From: Nitrospirota bacterium
GTDB lineage: Bacteria > Nitrospirota > Thermodesulfovibrionia > Thermodesulfovibrionales > UBA6898
NCBI GenBank assembly: GCA_024275975.1
Contig: JAJRYC010000094.1
Span: 1 to 34,212, forward strand
DNA length: 34,212 nucleotides
Direction: 5' to 3'
Below are positions 24,598-32,453 of this stretch, piece by piece. The translations under genes were made by a program, and so were the position numbers. A model generated the notes under the pieces. The model was not told the DNA's origin, did not search any database, and worked only from the letters and a program-made list of their open reading frames with translations. The stretch's first letter is position 1. Each line of letters begins with the position of its first letter.

Positions 24598-25536
24598 CTA
24601 CCTTAATAAAGGGCTTTTAAACAGTTCATTGCGCTGGGCCGACCTTACTGTATTTTCGAGCAGCATGGCGAGCGTGACAGGACCGACGCCCCCGGGGACC
24701 GGGGTGAGCAATGAGGCCTTTTTCGAGACTGTTTTGAAATCAACATCGCCGCATATACCGCCGTCTTCAAGTATGTTTACTCCGATGTCGACCACAACGG
24801 CCCCTTTCTTTACCATATTGCCCCTGATGAGTCCTCGCTTGCCTGTTGCGCTGCAGAGAATGTCCGCCTGCTTTGTAATGTCGCCAAGGTTTTTTGTCTC
24901 CCTGTGGCATATTGTAACGGTCGCTTCTTTTACCAGAAACATGGAAGAGAGCGGCTTGCCGACGGCGAGGCTCTTGCCTATGATGACGGCATGCTTTCCC
25001 TTGATCCCGATATTATGGTGTTCGAGCAGTCTTATCACTCCAAAAGGCGTGCATGGAAGAAAGCTCCATATTGAAGGTACGAACCTTAGTTGCTGGTACA
25101 TGTTCAGATGGTTACCATTAAAAAGCTGGAATGTGGATTCATCCGCGGCCAGCCTGCCGACGGATATAGCGCCGAGTCCGTCAATATCTTTTTCCGGCAC
25201 GATGGAGTTGATGATCCTTCTCGCGTTGATATGTTCCGGAAGCGGCATTAATATCAGAAGACCGTTGATACGTTCATCTATATTTATTGAATGGACAATA
25301 TTAAGTATCTCGTTTACGGTTACGGTATCGGGGAGCCTTAACTCGTAAGCTGTTATCCCTGTCTTCCCGCATTTACTCAGGATTGCCTGAAAATACTGGG
25401 CTGATGCCGGGTTATTGCCGACGAGCAGTACAGCCAGGCCTACGTCGATCCCGATTTTATTCAGGTGCTCTACCTCTGTTTTAACGTCCGCCTTAATCTC
25501 TTTCGCCAGTTTTTTCCCGTCCAGAATATTATTCAA
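24598..25536 (-). CDS. folD: FolD-like methylenetetrahydrofolate dehydrogenase, catalytic Lys missing
   Basis: The 312-residue product aligns with FolD, which oxidises 5,10-methylene-THF and hydrolyses the methenyl product in one-carbon metabolism. Family landmarks present are 'LLVGNNPASAQY', 'EKDIDGL' (Asp119), 'VVIGKSLAVGKP' for the dinucleotide fold and 'PVPGGVGPVT'. Two key positions differ. The Lys four residues after the conserved Tyr (Tyr48) is Ile52, and the Gln of the usual 'VQLPLP' is Leu96 ('ILMPLP'). About 20 extra residues precede 'PCTPFGVI'. In studied enzymes this Lys is needed for the cyclohydrolase step, so the protein may be a dehydrogenase only, or use another substrate. 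The start is TTG with GGAGG seven bases before it. Confidence 0.85.
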   Translation of the reverse strand: MNNILDGKKLAKEIKADVKTEVEHLNKIGIDVGLAVLLVGNNPASAQYFQAILSKCGKTGITAYELRLPDTVTVNEILNIVHSINIDERINGLLILMPLPEHINARRIINSIVPEKDIDGLGAISVGRLAADESTFQLFNGNHLNMYQQLRFVPSIWSFLPCTPFGVIRLLEHHNIGIKGKHAVIIGKSLAVGKPLSSMFLVKEATVTICHRETKNLGDITKQADILCSATGKRGLIRGNMVKKGAVVVDIGVNILEDGGICGDVDFKTVSKKASLLTPVPGGVGPVTLAMLLENTVRSAQRNELFKSPLLR

Positions 25537-25561
25537 CCGGTACCTCCAGTGGATTCATTGT

Positions 25562-26239
25562 TCATCTGATCAAAAAAGAGACAAATCTCTTCGTATCCTC
25601 AAGGGTTCCTAAAACAACGTCTGCTCCGGCGTCCGAAAGGGCGTCAAATGAGTATGGTCCCGTTGCCACGGCTATGCTGAGCGCGCCGTAAGGCTTTGAA
25701 CACCTGATGTCCATGGGGGTATCGCCGATAACAACGCAATCGCTGTAACTGATCCGGTGGGAGTGCTGTTTATGAAATTTGTCCACTGCTATCGGCAGGA
25801 GGTTGTTGCGGTTTTCATCGTCGTCTCCGAACGCGCCGATTTTAAAATATGAGTTTAGGCCGAAATGCTCAAGCTTGATTCCGGCGCCTTCCGCTATATT
25901 CCCCGTGAGCAGGCCCAGTGTTAACCCTTCATCCTGCCTGAGCGTTTCTAGTGCCTCCATGACCCCGGCCTTGATATGGCCTCTATCGTTGTTTATATAG
26001 TGTCTTAAATGTTTTATATAGGTTTCGCAGAAACCGGGAATGACCTCGTCCGAATACTCGATGCCGTGCAGGTTTATGCCCTCCCTGATTATTCCCAGGT
26101 CTGTTTTGCCGGCCATGTTTATGTTTTTGAAGGCGTCGCTGATTGAGAACATCTCCTCAAACGCAAGGTCTAATGACTTTGTGCCCGCGCCTCCGGAGTC
26201 GATAAGCGTGCAGTCGATGTCAAAGAGTATAAACTTCAT
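25562..26239 (-). CDS. HAD-superfamily phosphatase, phosphoglycolate phosphatase-like
   Basis: With the start at 26239 the protein has 225 residues. The HAD nucleophile motif is 'FDIDCTLID' (Asp7 and Asp9), motif II is in 'LGLLTGN', and motif IV is 'VVIGDTPMDIRC'. A helical cap lies between motifs I and II, as in phosphoglycolate phosphatase (Gph), which salvages the 2-phosphoglycolate formed in DNA repair. That fits co-transcription with uvrB, but the substrate cannot be assigned from sequence. An upstream extension to 26335 is open but has no homologous look and runs through the promoter. It is the first gene of the operon HAD-folD-uvrB-htrA. Confidence 0.85.
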   Translation of the reverse strand: MKFILFDIDCTLIDSGGAGTKSLDLAFEEMFSISDAFKNINMAGKTDLGIIREGINLHGIEYSDEVIPGFCETYIKHLRHYINNDRGHIKAGVMEALETLRQDEGLTLGLLTGNIAEGAGIKLEHFGLNSYFKIGAFGDDDENRNNLLPIAVDKFHKQHSHRISYSDCVVIGDTPMDIRCSKPYGALSIAVATGPYSFDALSDAGADVVLGTLEDTKRFVSFLIR

Positions 26240-26245
26240 ATTTTT

Positions 26246-26275
26246 AAGATAGCCATTAGAGAGACCGCAAGTCAA
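26246..26275 (-). promoter_or_regulatory. Promoter of the HAD-folD-uvrB-htrA operon
   Basis: On the minus strand TTGACT (26275-26270) is followed after 18 bases by TATCTT (26251-26246). The expected RNA start falls at or next to the ATG at 26239, and no Shine-Dalgarno sequence exists, so the first mRNA may be leaderless. Confidence 0.5.
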
Positions 26276-26331
26276 CCTTAACCTGATTGTGGTGTGAACT
26301 GCCGGGCGCAAAGCGCGAAAAAAAGCATAGC

Positions 26332-26545
26332 GCATAGCGCAACGAATAAAAGAAGTTCAACGTTCTATGTTCTACGTTCAAGGTTAAGAGACGAAAGACA
26401 CAGACAAAGACTAAGAGCATAGCGCAACGAATAAAAGAAGTTCAACGTTCTATGTTCTACGTTCAAGGTTAAGAGACGAAAGACACAGACAAAGACTAAG
26501 AGCATAGCGTAACGAATAAAAGAAGTTCAACGTTCAAGGTTTAAG
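26332..26545. repeat. 85-bp tandem repeat, about 2.4 copies
   Basis: Copy 1 (26332-26416) and copy 2 (26417-26501) are identical as far as I can read, each beginning GCATAGCGCAACG. Copy 3 starts at 26502 with one change and loses 14 bases between two internal CGTTC units. The unit begins with the 'GCATAGCGCA' motif also seen in the coding repeats near 8210-8270. No open frame spans it. Confidence 0.9.
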
Positions 26546-26729
26546 GCGCAAACAAAAGCAAAGCGCAAAAAACAAAGCTCAGACAATATTAATTTGCCAC
26601 TGATTGACAAAGAAATTGACCTGGAGCTTATTGAAAAAAACTCCTGACAATTTGACGCACAGTAAATGCACACCAGCGGTGACTTTTTTGTTTTTTGTAC
26701 GTTGTATATTTTTTGATCAATTTTTAGCT

Positions 26730-26757
26730 GCTGATGCCATACATGGTGTGCATCAGC
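26730..26757. repeat. Inverted repeat upstream of higBA
   Basis: GCTGATGC (26730-26737) and GCATCAGC (26750-26757) form an 8-bp stem with a 12-base loop. It is 60 bases from the toxin start, too far to be the main operator. Function unknown. Confidence 0.5.
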
Positions 26758-26785
26758 GATCAAGATGTTGGGCATCAAAATATAA

Positions 26786-26819
26786 TTGCAAATAGCATGA
26801 GTACCGTGCTATCATGCTA
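26786..26819 (+). promoter_or_regulatory. higBA promoter with operator palindrome
   Basis: TTGCAA (26786-26791), 18 bases, TATCAT (26810-26815) form the promoter. TAGCATGA (26793-26800) and TCATGCTA (26812-26819) are exact inverted halves, one in the spacer and one over the -10, as expected for repression by HigA. The RNA start would be at the GTG itself (26822). Confidence 0.65.
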
Positions 26820-26821
26820 GT

Positions 26822-27115
26822 GTGATCCAGTCATTTAAAAATAAAGGAACAGAAGATATATTTAATGGCATAAATTCAAAAGATGCGAGAAAAACATGCG
26901 CACAAGTATTATGGAAAATTGCAACAAGGAAACTGGATCAACTGGATTCAATAATACAACTTCATGAATTGCGCATACCACCAAACAATAAGCTGGAGGC
27001 CTTAACAAGAGATAGAAAAGGTCAGTACAGCATAAGGATAAATGATCAGTATCGCATCTGCTTTATCTGGATCGAATCCGGGCCGGATAAAGTAGAAATT
27101 ACAGACTATCATTGA
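26822..27115 (+). CDS. higB: HigB/RelE-family toxin
   Basis: The product has 97 residues and starts at GTG ('VIQSFKNKGTEDIF'). It shows the HigB plasmid-killer pattern: 'ARKTCAQVLWKI', a Leu/Pro-containing 'LHELRIPPNNKLEAL', and the core 'GQYSIRINDQYRICFIWIE', where the Arg residues belong to the ribosome-dependent mRNase site. Enzymes of this family cut mRNA on the translating ribosome. The toxin gene comes first and the antitoxin second, the reversed order typical of higBA. The gap to higA is 21 bases. The promoter seems to place the RNA start at the GTG, so translation may be leaderless. Confidence 0.9.
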   Translation: MIQSFKNKGTEDIFNGINSKDARKTCAQVLWKIATRKLDQLDSIIQLHELRIPPNNKLEALTRDRKGQYSIRINDQYRICFIWIESGPDKVEITDYH

Positions 27116-27136
27116 GATAAAAACAGGAGGCAAACA

Positions 27137-27454
27137 ATGATCAGGATACCACCACATAGAGAACCGACTCACCCGGGGGAAATGTTGCTTGAGGAGTTTC
27201 TTTACCCTATGGGCATTACGCAGAGAGAATTGGCTGAAAAAATTCATGTGCCATATCAGAGAGTAAATGAAATTATCAACAAGAGACGCGGCATTACGCC
27301 AAGTACTGCATTAAGGCTTGCAAAATTATTCAGAGTTTCAGAAGATTTCTGGATGAACCTTCAGTTACGCTGGGATTTATATAGAGCCAGACTGAATGAA
27401 TCAGAGGAATTGAAGGAAATCAGACCATTAAAAGTGAAGGAGACAGCGGTTTAA
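27137..27454 (+). CDS. higA: HigA-family antitoxin (XRE-type DNA-binding)
   Basis: The 105-residue protein has the HigA opening 'PTHPGEMLLEEFLYPMGIT', then a helix-turn-helix of the XRE/Cro type (about 32-85: 'TQRELAEKIHVPYQRVNEII', 'PSTALRLAKLF'), then the family signature 'WMNLQLRWDL'. It neutralises HigB by binding it and represses the operon through the palindrome over the promoter. AGGAGG stands eight bases before the ATG, a stronger ribosome site than that of the toxin, consistent with an excess of antitoxin. Confidence 0.95.
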   Translation: MIRIPPHREPTHPGEMLLEEFLYPMGITQRELAEKIHVPYQRVNEIINKRRGITPSTALRLAKLFRVSEDFWMNLQLRWDLYRARLNESEELKEIRPLKVKETAV

Positions 27455-27729
27455 TAGAAGAATTGTCCAACACTTATAAGATAAACACAAGAATTGCTTT
27501 CCCAAAGGATATGAAGATGGTGTTTTCTATTTTCCAATTAATCAAAGGGGAATGAAAAGCAATACCTACCAGATGACATTTATAAAATCCCCCTTAATCC
27601 CCTTTGCTAAAGGGGGAGACTGTTTGCTATGGGCTTTTCTATAATCTTTAAGAATAACCACCTTAATCCACCTTAATCTAACTTACCATGTTCTGCAATT
27701 ATGACCGGACACCAGAGGAAGGCTGTAAA

Positions 27730-27759
27730 AGTAGGGGCATGGCGCGCCATGCCCCTACT
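27730..27759. repeat. 30-bp perfect palindrome
   Basis: The sequence from 27730 to 27759 equals its own reverse complement, with centre GGCGCGCC and ends AGTAGGGG/CCCCTACT. It has no loop and no T-run. It resembles dispersed palindromic repeats, not a terminator. Confidence 0.85.
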
Positions 27760-27861
27760 GTATCCAGACCTAAATGTTGGTAAGGATAAGTTATTAAAGG
27801 GGGATTAACAGGAAGCATATCCTTTTAATATGATTTCACCCACTCTTTTTCCACGATGAGA

Positions 27862-27867
27862 TATAAT
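27862..27867 (+). promoter_or_regulatory. Probable -10 box of selD-pyrE
   Basis: TATAAT lies 49 bases before the selD ATG, with no clear -35. AAGGAAG at 27904-27910 is the ribosome site. Confidence 0.4.
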
Positions 27868-27916
27868 AGATAACTATCGGCTTTTTAGTGAATTCAGTAA
27901 ATAAGGAAGACAAAAC

Positions 27917-28960
27917 ATGGATATAAAACTGACAGATCTGTCCAGTTGCGCGGGTTGAGCGTCTAAATTCAGTCCTTTGGACCTGTCCAACGTGCTTGGG
28001 CAGCTGCCTGTAACTACTGATAAAAATGTGCTGATCGATTCATCGAATGCAGACGATGCAGGTGTGTATCGTATTACGGACGATATCGCGGTCGTGATGA
28101 CAACCGATTTTTTTACTCCTGTTGTCGACGACCCATACTGGTATGGAGCAATCGCCGCGGCCAATGCACTCTCGGATATATACGCAATGGGAGGCAGGCC
28201 GCTGACAGCGCTGAATGTTGCGATGTTCCCCGATAAGGCTGAGTTTTTTCCTCTACTCAAGAAGATAATGCAGGGCGGTATCGATAAGATGGCCGAGGCA
28301 GGGGTCTCCATAATCGGCGGCCATACTGTTAAAGACAATGAGCCGAAATTCGGATTTTCCGTCATGGGTTTGATACACCCTGACAGGATCCTTGATAATA
28401 CAAAGGCAAGGCCGGGGGATGCCCTGATACTGACGAAAAAGATCGGCACGGGAGTTATCTCCACAGGGGTAAAGGCCGGAAGATGCAGTGAGGCGGTCGT
28501 GAAAGAATTTATGATTTCGATGGCGACGTTAAATAAAAGGGCCGGCGAGATAATGCTCGAAACCGGCGTAAGCACGGCTACGGATATAACAGGTTTCGGT
28601 CTTATCGGGCATCTTTATGAAGTGCTTTCCGCGAGTGGATGCCGCGCGCGCCTTTATGCAAGCCGCGTCCCGGTTTTCAGCGGAGCAGAGGACCTTGCTG
28701 AAACGGGCATAGTCCCTCTGGGCACAAGGGATAACATGAAAAGTTTTGACGGGTATATCGAATGGAGCAGGGGTGTTACGGAGGTTGATAGAATTTTGAT
28801 GAATGACGCCCAGACATCAGGCGGCTTTGTCATCTTTGTTCCGGGAGAGAGAAAAGATGCACTTGTGGCTGCGCTACGGAAAGAGGGCGTATTGGCGGCC
28901 CATATCGGTGATGTGATGGATAAGGCCACGGACGGGAAATTAATATATGTCGATAGATAA
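27917..28960 (+). CDS. selD: Selenide, water dikinase, itself a selenoprotein (Sec14 at UGA 27956)
   Basis: SelD makes selenophosphate from selenide and ATP, the selenium donor for selenocysteine tRNA. The frame from ATG 27917 (AAGGAAG upstream) reads 'DLSSCAG', a TGA at 27956-27958, then 'ASKFSPLDLSNVLGQLP'. The TGA sits at the known Cys/Sec position, three before the conserved Lys (Lys17), so it is Sec14 and the protein has 347 residues. The AIRS-type domains follow: 'SSNADDAGVYRI' and 'TTDFFTPVVDDPYWYG', then 'GGHTVKDNEPKFG' and 'TDITGFGLIGHL'. A naive reading would begin at TTG 27977 and lose the active site. The stop overlaps a possible upstream start of pyrE. Confidence 0.95.
27977..27990 (+). 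promoter_or_regulatory. Possible SECIS hairpin for Sec insertion in selD
   Basis: TTGGA-CCTG-TCCAA forms a compact hairpin starting 18 bases after the UGA, inside the coding sequence, where bacterial SelB-binding elements lie. The loop holds G and U, as bacterial elements usually do. The fold has not been computed. Confidence 0.5.
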
Positions 28961-28982
28961 AAAAAAGAGAGGGAAACTGAAT

Positions 28983-29543
28983 ATGAAGAAACGCCTGGCC
29001 GGGCTTATTTTTGAAAAGGCTTTTAAATACAGCGAAAAACCAGCGTTCAAGCTGGTCTCCGGCAGGATGAGCTGCTACTATTTTAACTGCAAGACTGTGA
29101 CGCTCCATCCGGAAGGAATGTACCTCATAGGCAGCATTATTTATGAGATGATAAGAGATATGGATGCCAAAGGCATCGGCGGACTCACACTCGGGGCTGA
29201 CCCGATAGCCGGCGCGGTTGCGTATACATCCTACCTGAAAGGAAGCCCCGTCGAGGCGTTTATTGTCAGGAAAAAGACAAAGTCACACGGTACCATGCAA
29301 TGCATAGAGGGAAATGTCAGGGAAGGAGACCGGGTGGTGATTGTGGATGACGTTATAACTACCGGCAAATCAACGATCGAGGCCATCAGCCGGTCGAGGG
29401 ACGCGGGTCTCGAAATTGCCGGTGTGATCGCGCTGGTTGACAGGCAGGAGGGGGGGAAGGAAAATATAGAGGCGCTGGGTCTTGATGTGGAGTCGGTTGT
29501 TACGCGGGATGATGTTATGAAGCTTTATCACAGTGTTGCGTGA
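28983..29543 (+). CDS. pyrE: Orotate phosphoribosyltransferase
   Basis: The 186-residue enzyme joins orotate to PRPP to form OMP in pyrimidine synthesis. The PRPP-binding loop is 'VVIVDDVITTGKSTIEAI' (about 118-135). The family's N-terminal pattern is 'LVSGRMSCYYFNC' (about 23-35), and 'KSHGTMQCIEG' is the flexible catalytic loop. I choose ATG 28983 because GAGAGG precedes it; the upstream ATG 28947 overlaps selD by 14 bases and adds only a Lys/Arg stretch. It is co-transcribed with selD and converges on glnE. Confidence 0.93.
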   Translation: MKKRLAGLIFEKAFKYSEKPAFKLVSGRMSCYYFNCKTVTLHPEGMYLIGSIIYEMIRDMDAKGIGGLTLGADPIAGAVAYTSYLKGSPVEAFIVRKKTKSHGTMQCIEGNVREGDRVVIVDDVITTGKSTIEAISRSRDAGLEIAGVIALVDRQEGGKENIEALGLDVESVVTRDDVMKLYHSVA

Positions 29544-29597
29544 AATTCATTAATAAGCGCAGGCCCGGTTTACGCGGGATTTAAGGTTGCATTTTTT

Positions 29598-32432
29598 TTA
29601 ATCAGTGAGGTATTTTTCGCTTATCCCGGCTGTGGACGCTCTCTTCCGATCGAGATATTCCATGAATTCAGCAGGGTCTTTAAAGCCCATGAACTCCGAA
29701 GTGATTTTCAGGATATAATCTTCTTTCCTGAGAATATTTTCTCCCCTCAGCCGCAGGAAATTTTCGAGGACGCGGTAGATATGATATGCCTCGCTTAACT
29801 GGTTCGCGTCAGACCTGCTCAGAATTCCTGAATCCTTCAGCCTGCCTATCGCTTTTAATGTGCCATGGACCAATAATCTTTTCTCCCTGCGGCAGTTGAC
29901 GAGCTGAAGGTACTGGACCGTAAACTCGATCTCCCCGATTCCGCCGGGACCGAGCTTGATATCGTAACCTTCGGGTTCTTTCGATAGTTCCTTCAGTATA
30001 CTTTCCCTCATCTGCCTGATATCCGCCGCCGAGACGCCGCCGCCTCCGGATATAAGCGCATCTCTTGCCATGTTGATAAACGATAATCCCGTTTTTATAT
30101 TCCCGGCCACCGGCCTTGCCTTGAGAAGTGCCTGGAGTTCCCAGAAGGCAGCTGATTTGGAATAATACCTTTTAAAGCTCTCTATCGAGGAGACAAGCGG
30201 CCCTTTTGACCCCTCGGGCCGGAGCCTGGTGTCAGCCCTGTAAGCAATGCCCTCTTTTGTATAGGAGATGAGCATCCTCAGTAATTTTTCGGCCGCCCTG
30301 GTATTTTCAGGCCTGACTTCTTCCATACAGACGAATATCAGGTCGAGGTCGGAATTGAATGCTATCTCCCTGCCTCCCAGCTTACCGAAGCCTATTACCG
30401 CCATGTCTTCGATACCGGCGGGGATATGCTCCATGCAGATGGACAGTACGGCTTCCGCCGTTTTGGTCAGACCCTTGATCACATCGGTGACGTCTATTTC
30501 ATTCCGGAGGAACAACAGACCGAGCCTTATCTCTTCCGTCTGTTTGACAAGTCTTATGGAGGTATTTACGGAATAGCCTGATGATATGGTGGTCCTTATT
30601 TCATTTTTAAGGTAAGTCAGGCTCTTTTTTATGATTTTCTGCAGGCCGATCATCTCGAGATGCCGGGGACTGCTCATCAGCATCCTCGAAAGATATTCGC
30701 TCTGTGAAAATACGTGGGTGAGTGTTTTTACGAGTTCCTTATTGCCGGCGAATGCCTCTAAATAAGACTCCCGTGTGCTCAGGAGTATCGCGAATGACCG
30801 CAGGTGGTTTAATGCTATATCCGGCATGACGCTTTTTAGCGCGGAGTCGACAAAAACAGGAAGTATCTCGCCAAGGAGTCTTCTGCCTCTCAGTGTCTGG
30901 AATGTGAACATGCTGTCCTTTATCGCCTTTATGTTCCTCACCGCCCTGTTAACATCGGTAACTCCCGTGGTCGAGAGATATTCCTTTAATTCAGAATCTG
31001 AAAGCTCTTCATCAAATAATGTCCCGCTTGAACGAGGTTCTTCTTTCTTCCCGCCGAACAGTGAGTCGTAAATGCTTCTGACATTCGCTCTTCTCTTTTC
31101 AAGGCCGGAAGCAAACATCTTTCCGTCCTGAAATCCCATCTTTTTCGCCAGCGTATCCAGTTCATCCCGGCCGACAGGCAGGGTATGGGTCTGAAGGTCA
31201 TTGACCTGCTGGAGCCTGTGCTCAAGCGTCCGCAGGAACCTGTAGTTGTCTGACAGAAGAGAATAATCTTCCTGACCTATAAGCGCCTTCTGTAACAGCC
31301 GGTGTAAGACTTTCAGGATGTTCCGCTCCCTGAGCAGAGGCTCTTTCCCACCATATATCAGCTGGAGCGCCTGCGCGAAAAATTCTATTTCACGTATACC
31401 GCCGTATCCCCTCTTGATGTCCCCTTTTTTGAATTTTGAATCTATGCGTGTCTTCAGCCTCTTTATCTCATCTATCGAACTGAAGTCGAGATATTTTCTG
31501 TATACAAAAGGCCTTATCATATCCATGAAGCTGTCGCCGAGTTCCGGATTACCGGCAACAGGCCGCGCCCTTAATAACATCGCCCTTTCCCATGCCCTGC
31601 CCCATGACTCATAGTACATCTCGTATCCTCTCAGCGAGAGGGCGATGTTTCCTCGCTGTCCCTCTGGCCTCAATCTGAGATCGACCCGGTAAGCGAATCC
31701 GGTGGATGTGTTCAGCGACAGAAAACGGGTCAATGCCTCCGCAACCTTACTGTAGTATTCGTGGGCGCTGATTTTGTTTATGTTTACGCCCTGGCCGGTT
31801 CTGATACCCTCTGTCTCTCCTTTTTCGGTCCCATACACAAAAATCAGATCGACATCGGAACTGAAATTGAGTTCCTCCCCACCAAGTTTTCCGAGGGAGA
31901 TGACGGAAAAGGCGTCATCCGCGGGAACGCCGTAGATTCCGGCCAGGGATTTTCTTACTATCTCCAGGGAATTTTTGATGATCGCCTCGGCGAGGGAACT
32001 CAGCTCGAGCATTGTATCGACAAGGTCGCATCTTCCGAGGATGTCCCTTAGAGTTATCCTGAGTATCTCTCTTAACCGGAATTCCCGCGCCGCGTCCATG
32101 TATGGATCGAGAGATGGATGTTGAGGATACAGGCCGATGCGGTTCGATGAAACATTGAGATTATCAAAATTCTCTTTCAGGGAAGATGAAAGGGTCTCTT
32201 TGTCGGGTTGGGCGCCGGTATTCATAAGAATATTAAAGAGTATATCCGGATTCGAGACAGAATAGTTTGCAAGGAACTGGCTGAAGCTGAAGAGCAGGGC
32301 CACCTCTCCCAGGTATTTATCCAGTTCGTCCGCATGGGAAGGATTTTCGGCAAGGAAAGCCGAGAGGTTTTTCAGTGACCGCCCGGGATCCGGTGTTGTA
32401 TCAGCGGCGTCCTTAAGTCTTTTTTCGTCCAT
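29598..32432 (-). CDS. glnE: Glutamine synthetase adenylyltransferase / adenylyl-removing enzyme
   Basis: The 944-residue two-headed enzyme adds AMP to and removes it from glutamine synthetase, under PII control, to match nitrogen supply. Both nucleotidyltransferase sites are visible: 'GKLGGEELNFSSDVDLIF' near residue 180 and 'GKLGGREIAFNSDLDLIF' near 680, each with the paired Asp residues that hold the metal. Each is followed by 'RVDLRLRPEG' or 'RADTRLRPEG' and a helical GlnD-type domain ('GYGGIREIEFFAQ', 'GPGGIGEIEFTVQ'). Length is normal. It starts 21 bases after dppC, so it could be read from the permease transcript, though the functions are unrelated. Confidence 0.97.
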   Translation of the reverse strand: MDEKRLKDAADTTPDPGRSLKNLSAFLAENPSHADELDKYLGEVALLFSFSQFLANYSVSNPDILFNILMNTGAQPDKETLSSSLKENFDNLNVSSNRIGLYPQHPSLDPYMDAAREFRLREILRITLRDILGRCDLVDTMLELSSLAEAIIKNSLEIVRKSLAGIYGVPADDAFSVISLGKLGGEELNFSSDVDLIFVYGTEKGETEGIRTGQGVNINKISAHEYYSKVAEALTRFLSLNTSTGFAYRVDLRLRPEGQRGNIALSLRGYEMYYESWGRAWERAMLLRARPVAGNPELGDSFMDMIRPFVYRKYLDFSSIDEIKRLKTRIDSKFKKGDIKRGYGGIREIEFFAQALQLIYGGKEPLLRERNILKVLHRLLQKALIGQEDYSLLSDNYRFLRTLEHRLQQVNDLQTHTLPVGRDELDTLAKKMGFQDGKMFASGLEKRRANVRSIYDSLFGGKKEEPRSSGTLFDEELSDSELKEYLSTTGVTDVNRAVRNIKAIKDSMFTFQTLRGRRLLGEILPVFVDSALKSVMPDIALNHLRSFAILLSTRESYLEAFAGNKELVKTLTHVFSQSEYLSRMLMSSPRHLEMIGLQKIIKKSLTYLKNEIRTTISSGYSVNTSIRLVKQTEEIRLGLLFLRNEIDVTDVIKGLTKTAEAVLSICMEHIPAGIEDMAVIGFGKLGGREIAFNSDLDLIFVCMEEVRPENTRAAEKLLRMLISYTKEGIAYRADTRLRPEGSKGPLVSSIESFKRYYSKSAAFWELQALLKARPVAGNIKTGLSFINMARDALISGGGGVSAADIRQMRESILKELSKEPEGYDIKLGPGGIGEIEFTVQYLQLVNCRREKRLLVHGTLKAIGRLKDSGILSRSDANQLSEAYHIYRVLENFLRLRGENILRKEDYILKITSEFMGFKDPAEFMEYLDRKRASTAGISEKYLTD

Positions 32433-32453
32433 TATAACAAGGGAATCATTCCG

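Larger units (their letters stand above)
27455..27916. other. Repeat-rich spacer between higA and selD
   Basis: There is no supported gene. It contains the stem CCCCTTT/AAAGGGG (27599-27615) within a 'CCCCCTTAATCCCC' repeat and a 30-bp perfect palindrome (27730-27759). A further AAAGGGGGATTAA piece lies near 27797, and a TATAAT box at 27862-27867 probably serves selD. Confidence 0.6.

Noticed and set aside
24539-25348. 269-codon open frame on the plus strand opposite folD
   Set aside because: folD on the other strand has clear family motifs; this frame has low-complexity, shadow-like composition.
26240-26335. N-terminal extension of the HAD phosphatase to 26335
   Set aside because: It crosses the operon promoter, and the HAD motif starts right after ATG 26239, as is normal for the family.
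26332-26545. CRISPR array
   Set aside because: The 85-bp units are tandem without unique spacers, and no cas gene is in the window.
27977-28960. selD read as a protein starting at TTG 27977
   Set aside because: The upstream in-frame part from ATG 27917 carries the ribosome site and the conserved active-site segment; the TGA between is Sec.
29544-29597. Terminator between convergent pyrE and glnE
   Set aside because: The only stem (CCCG/CGGG) is four base pairs and is separated from the T-run by more than ten bases.
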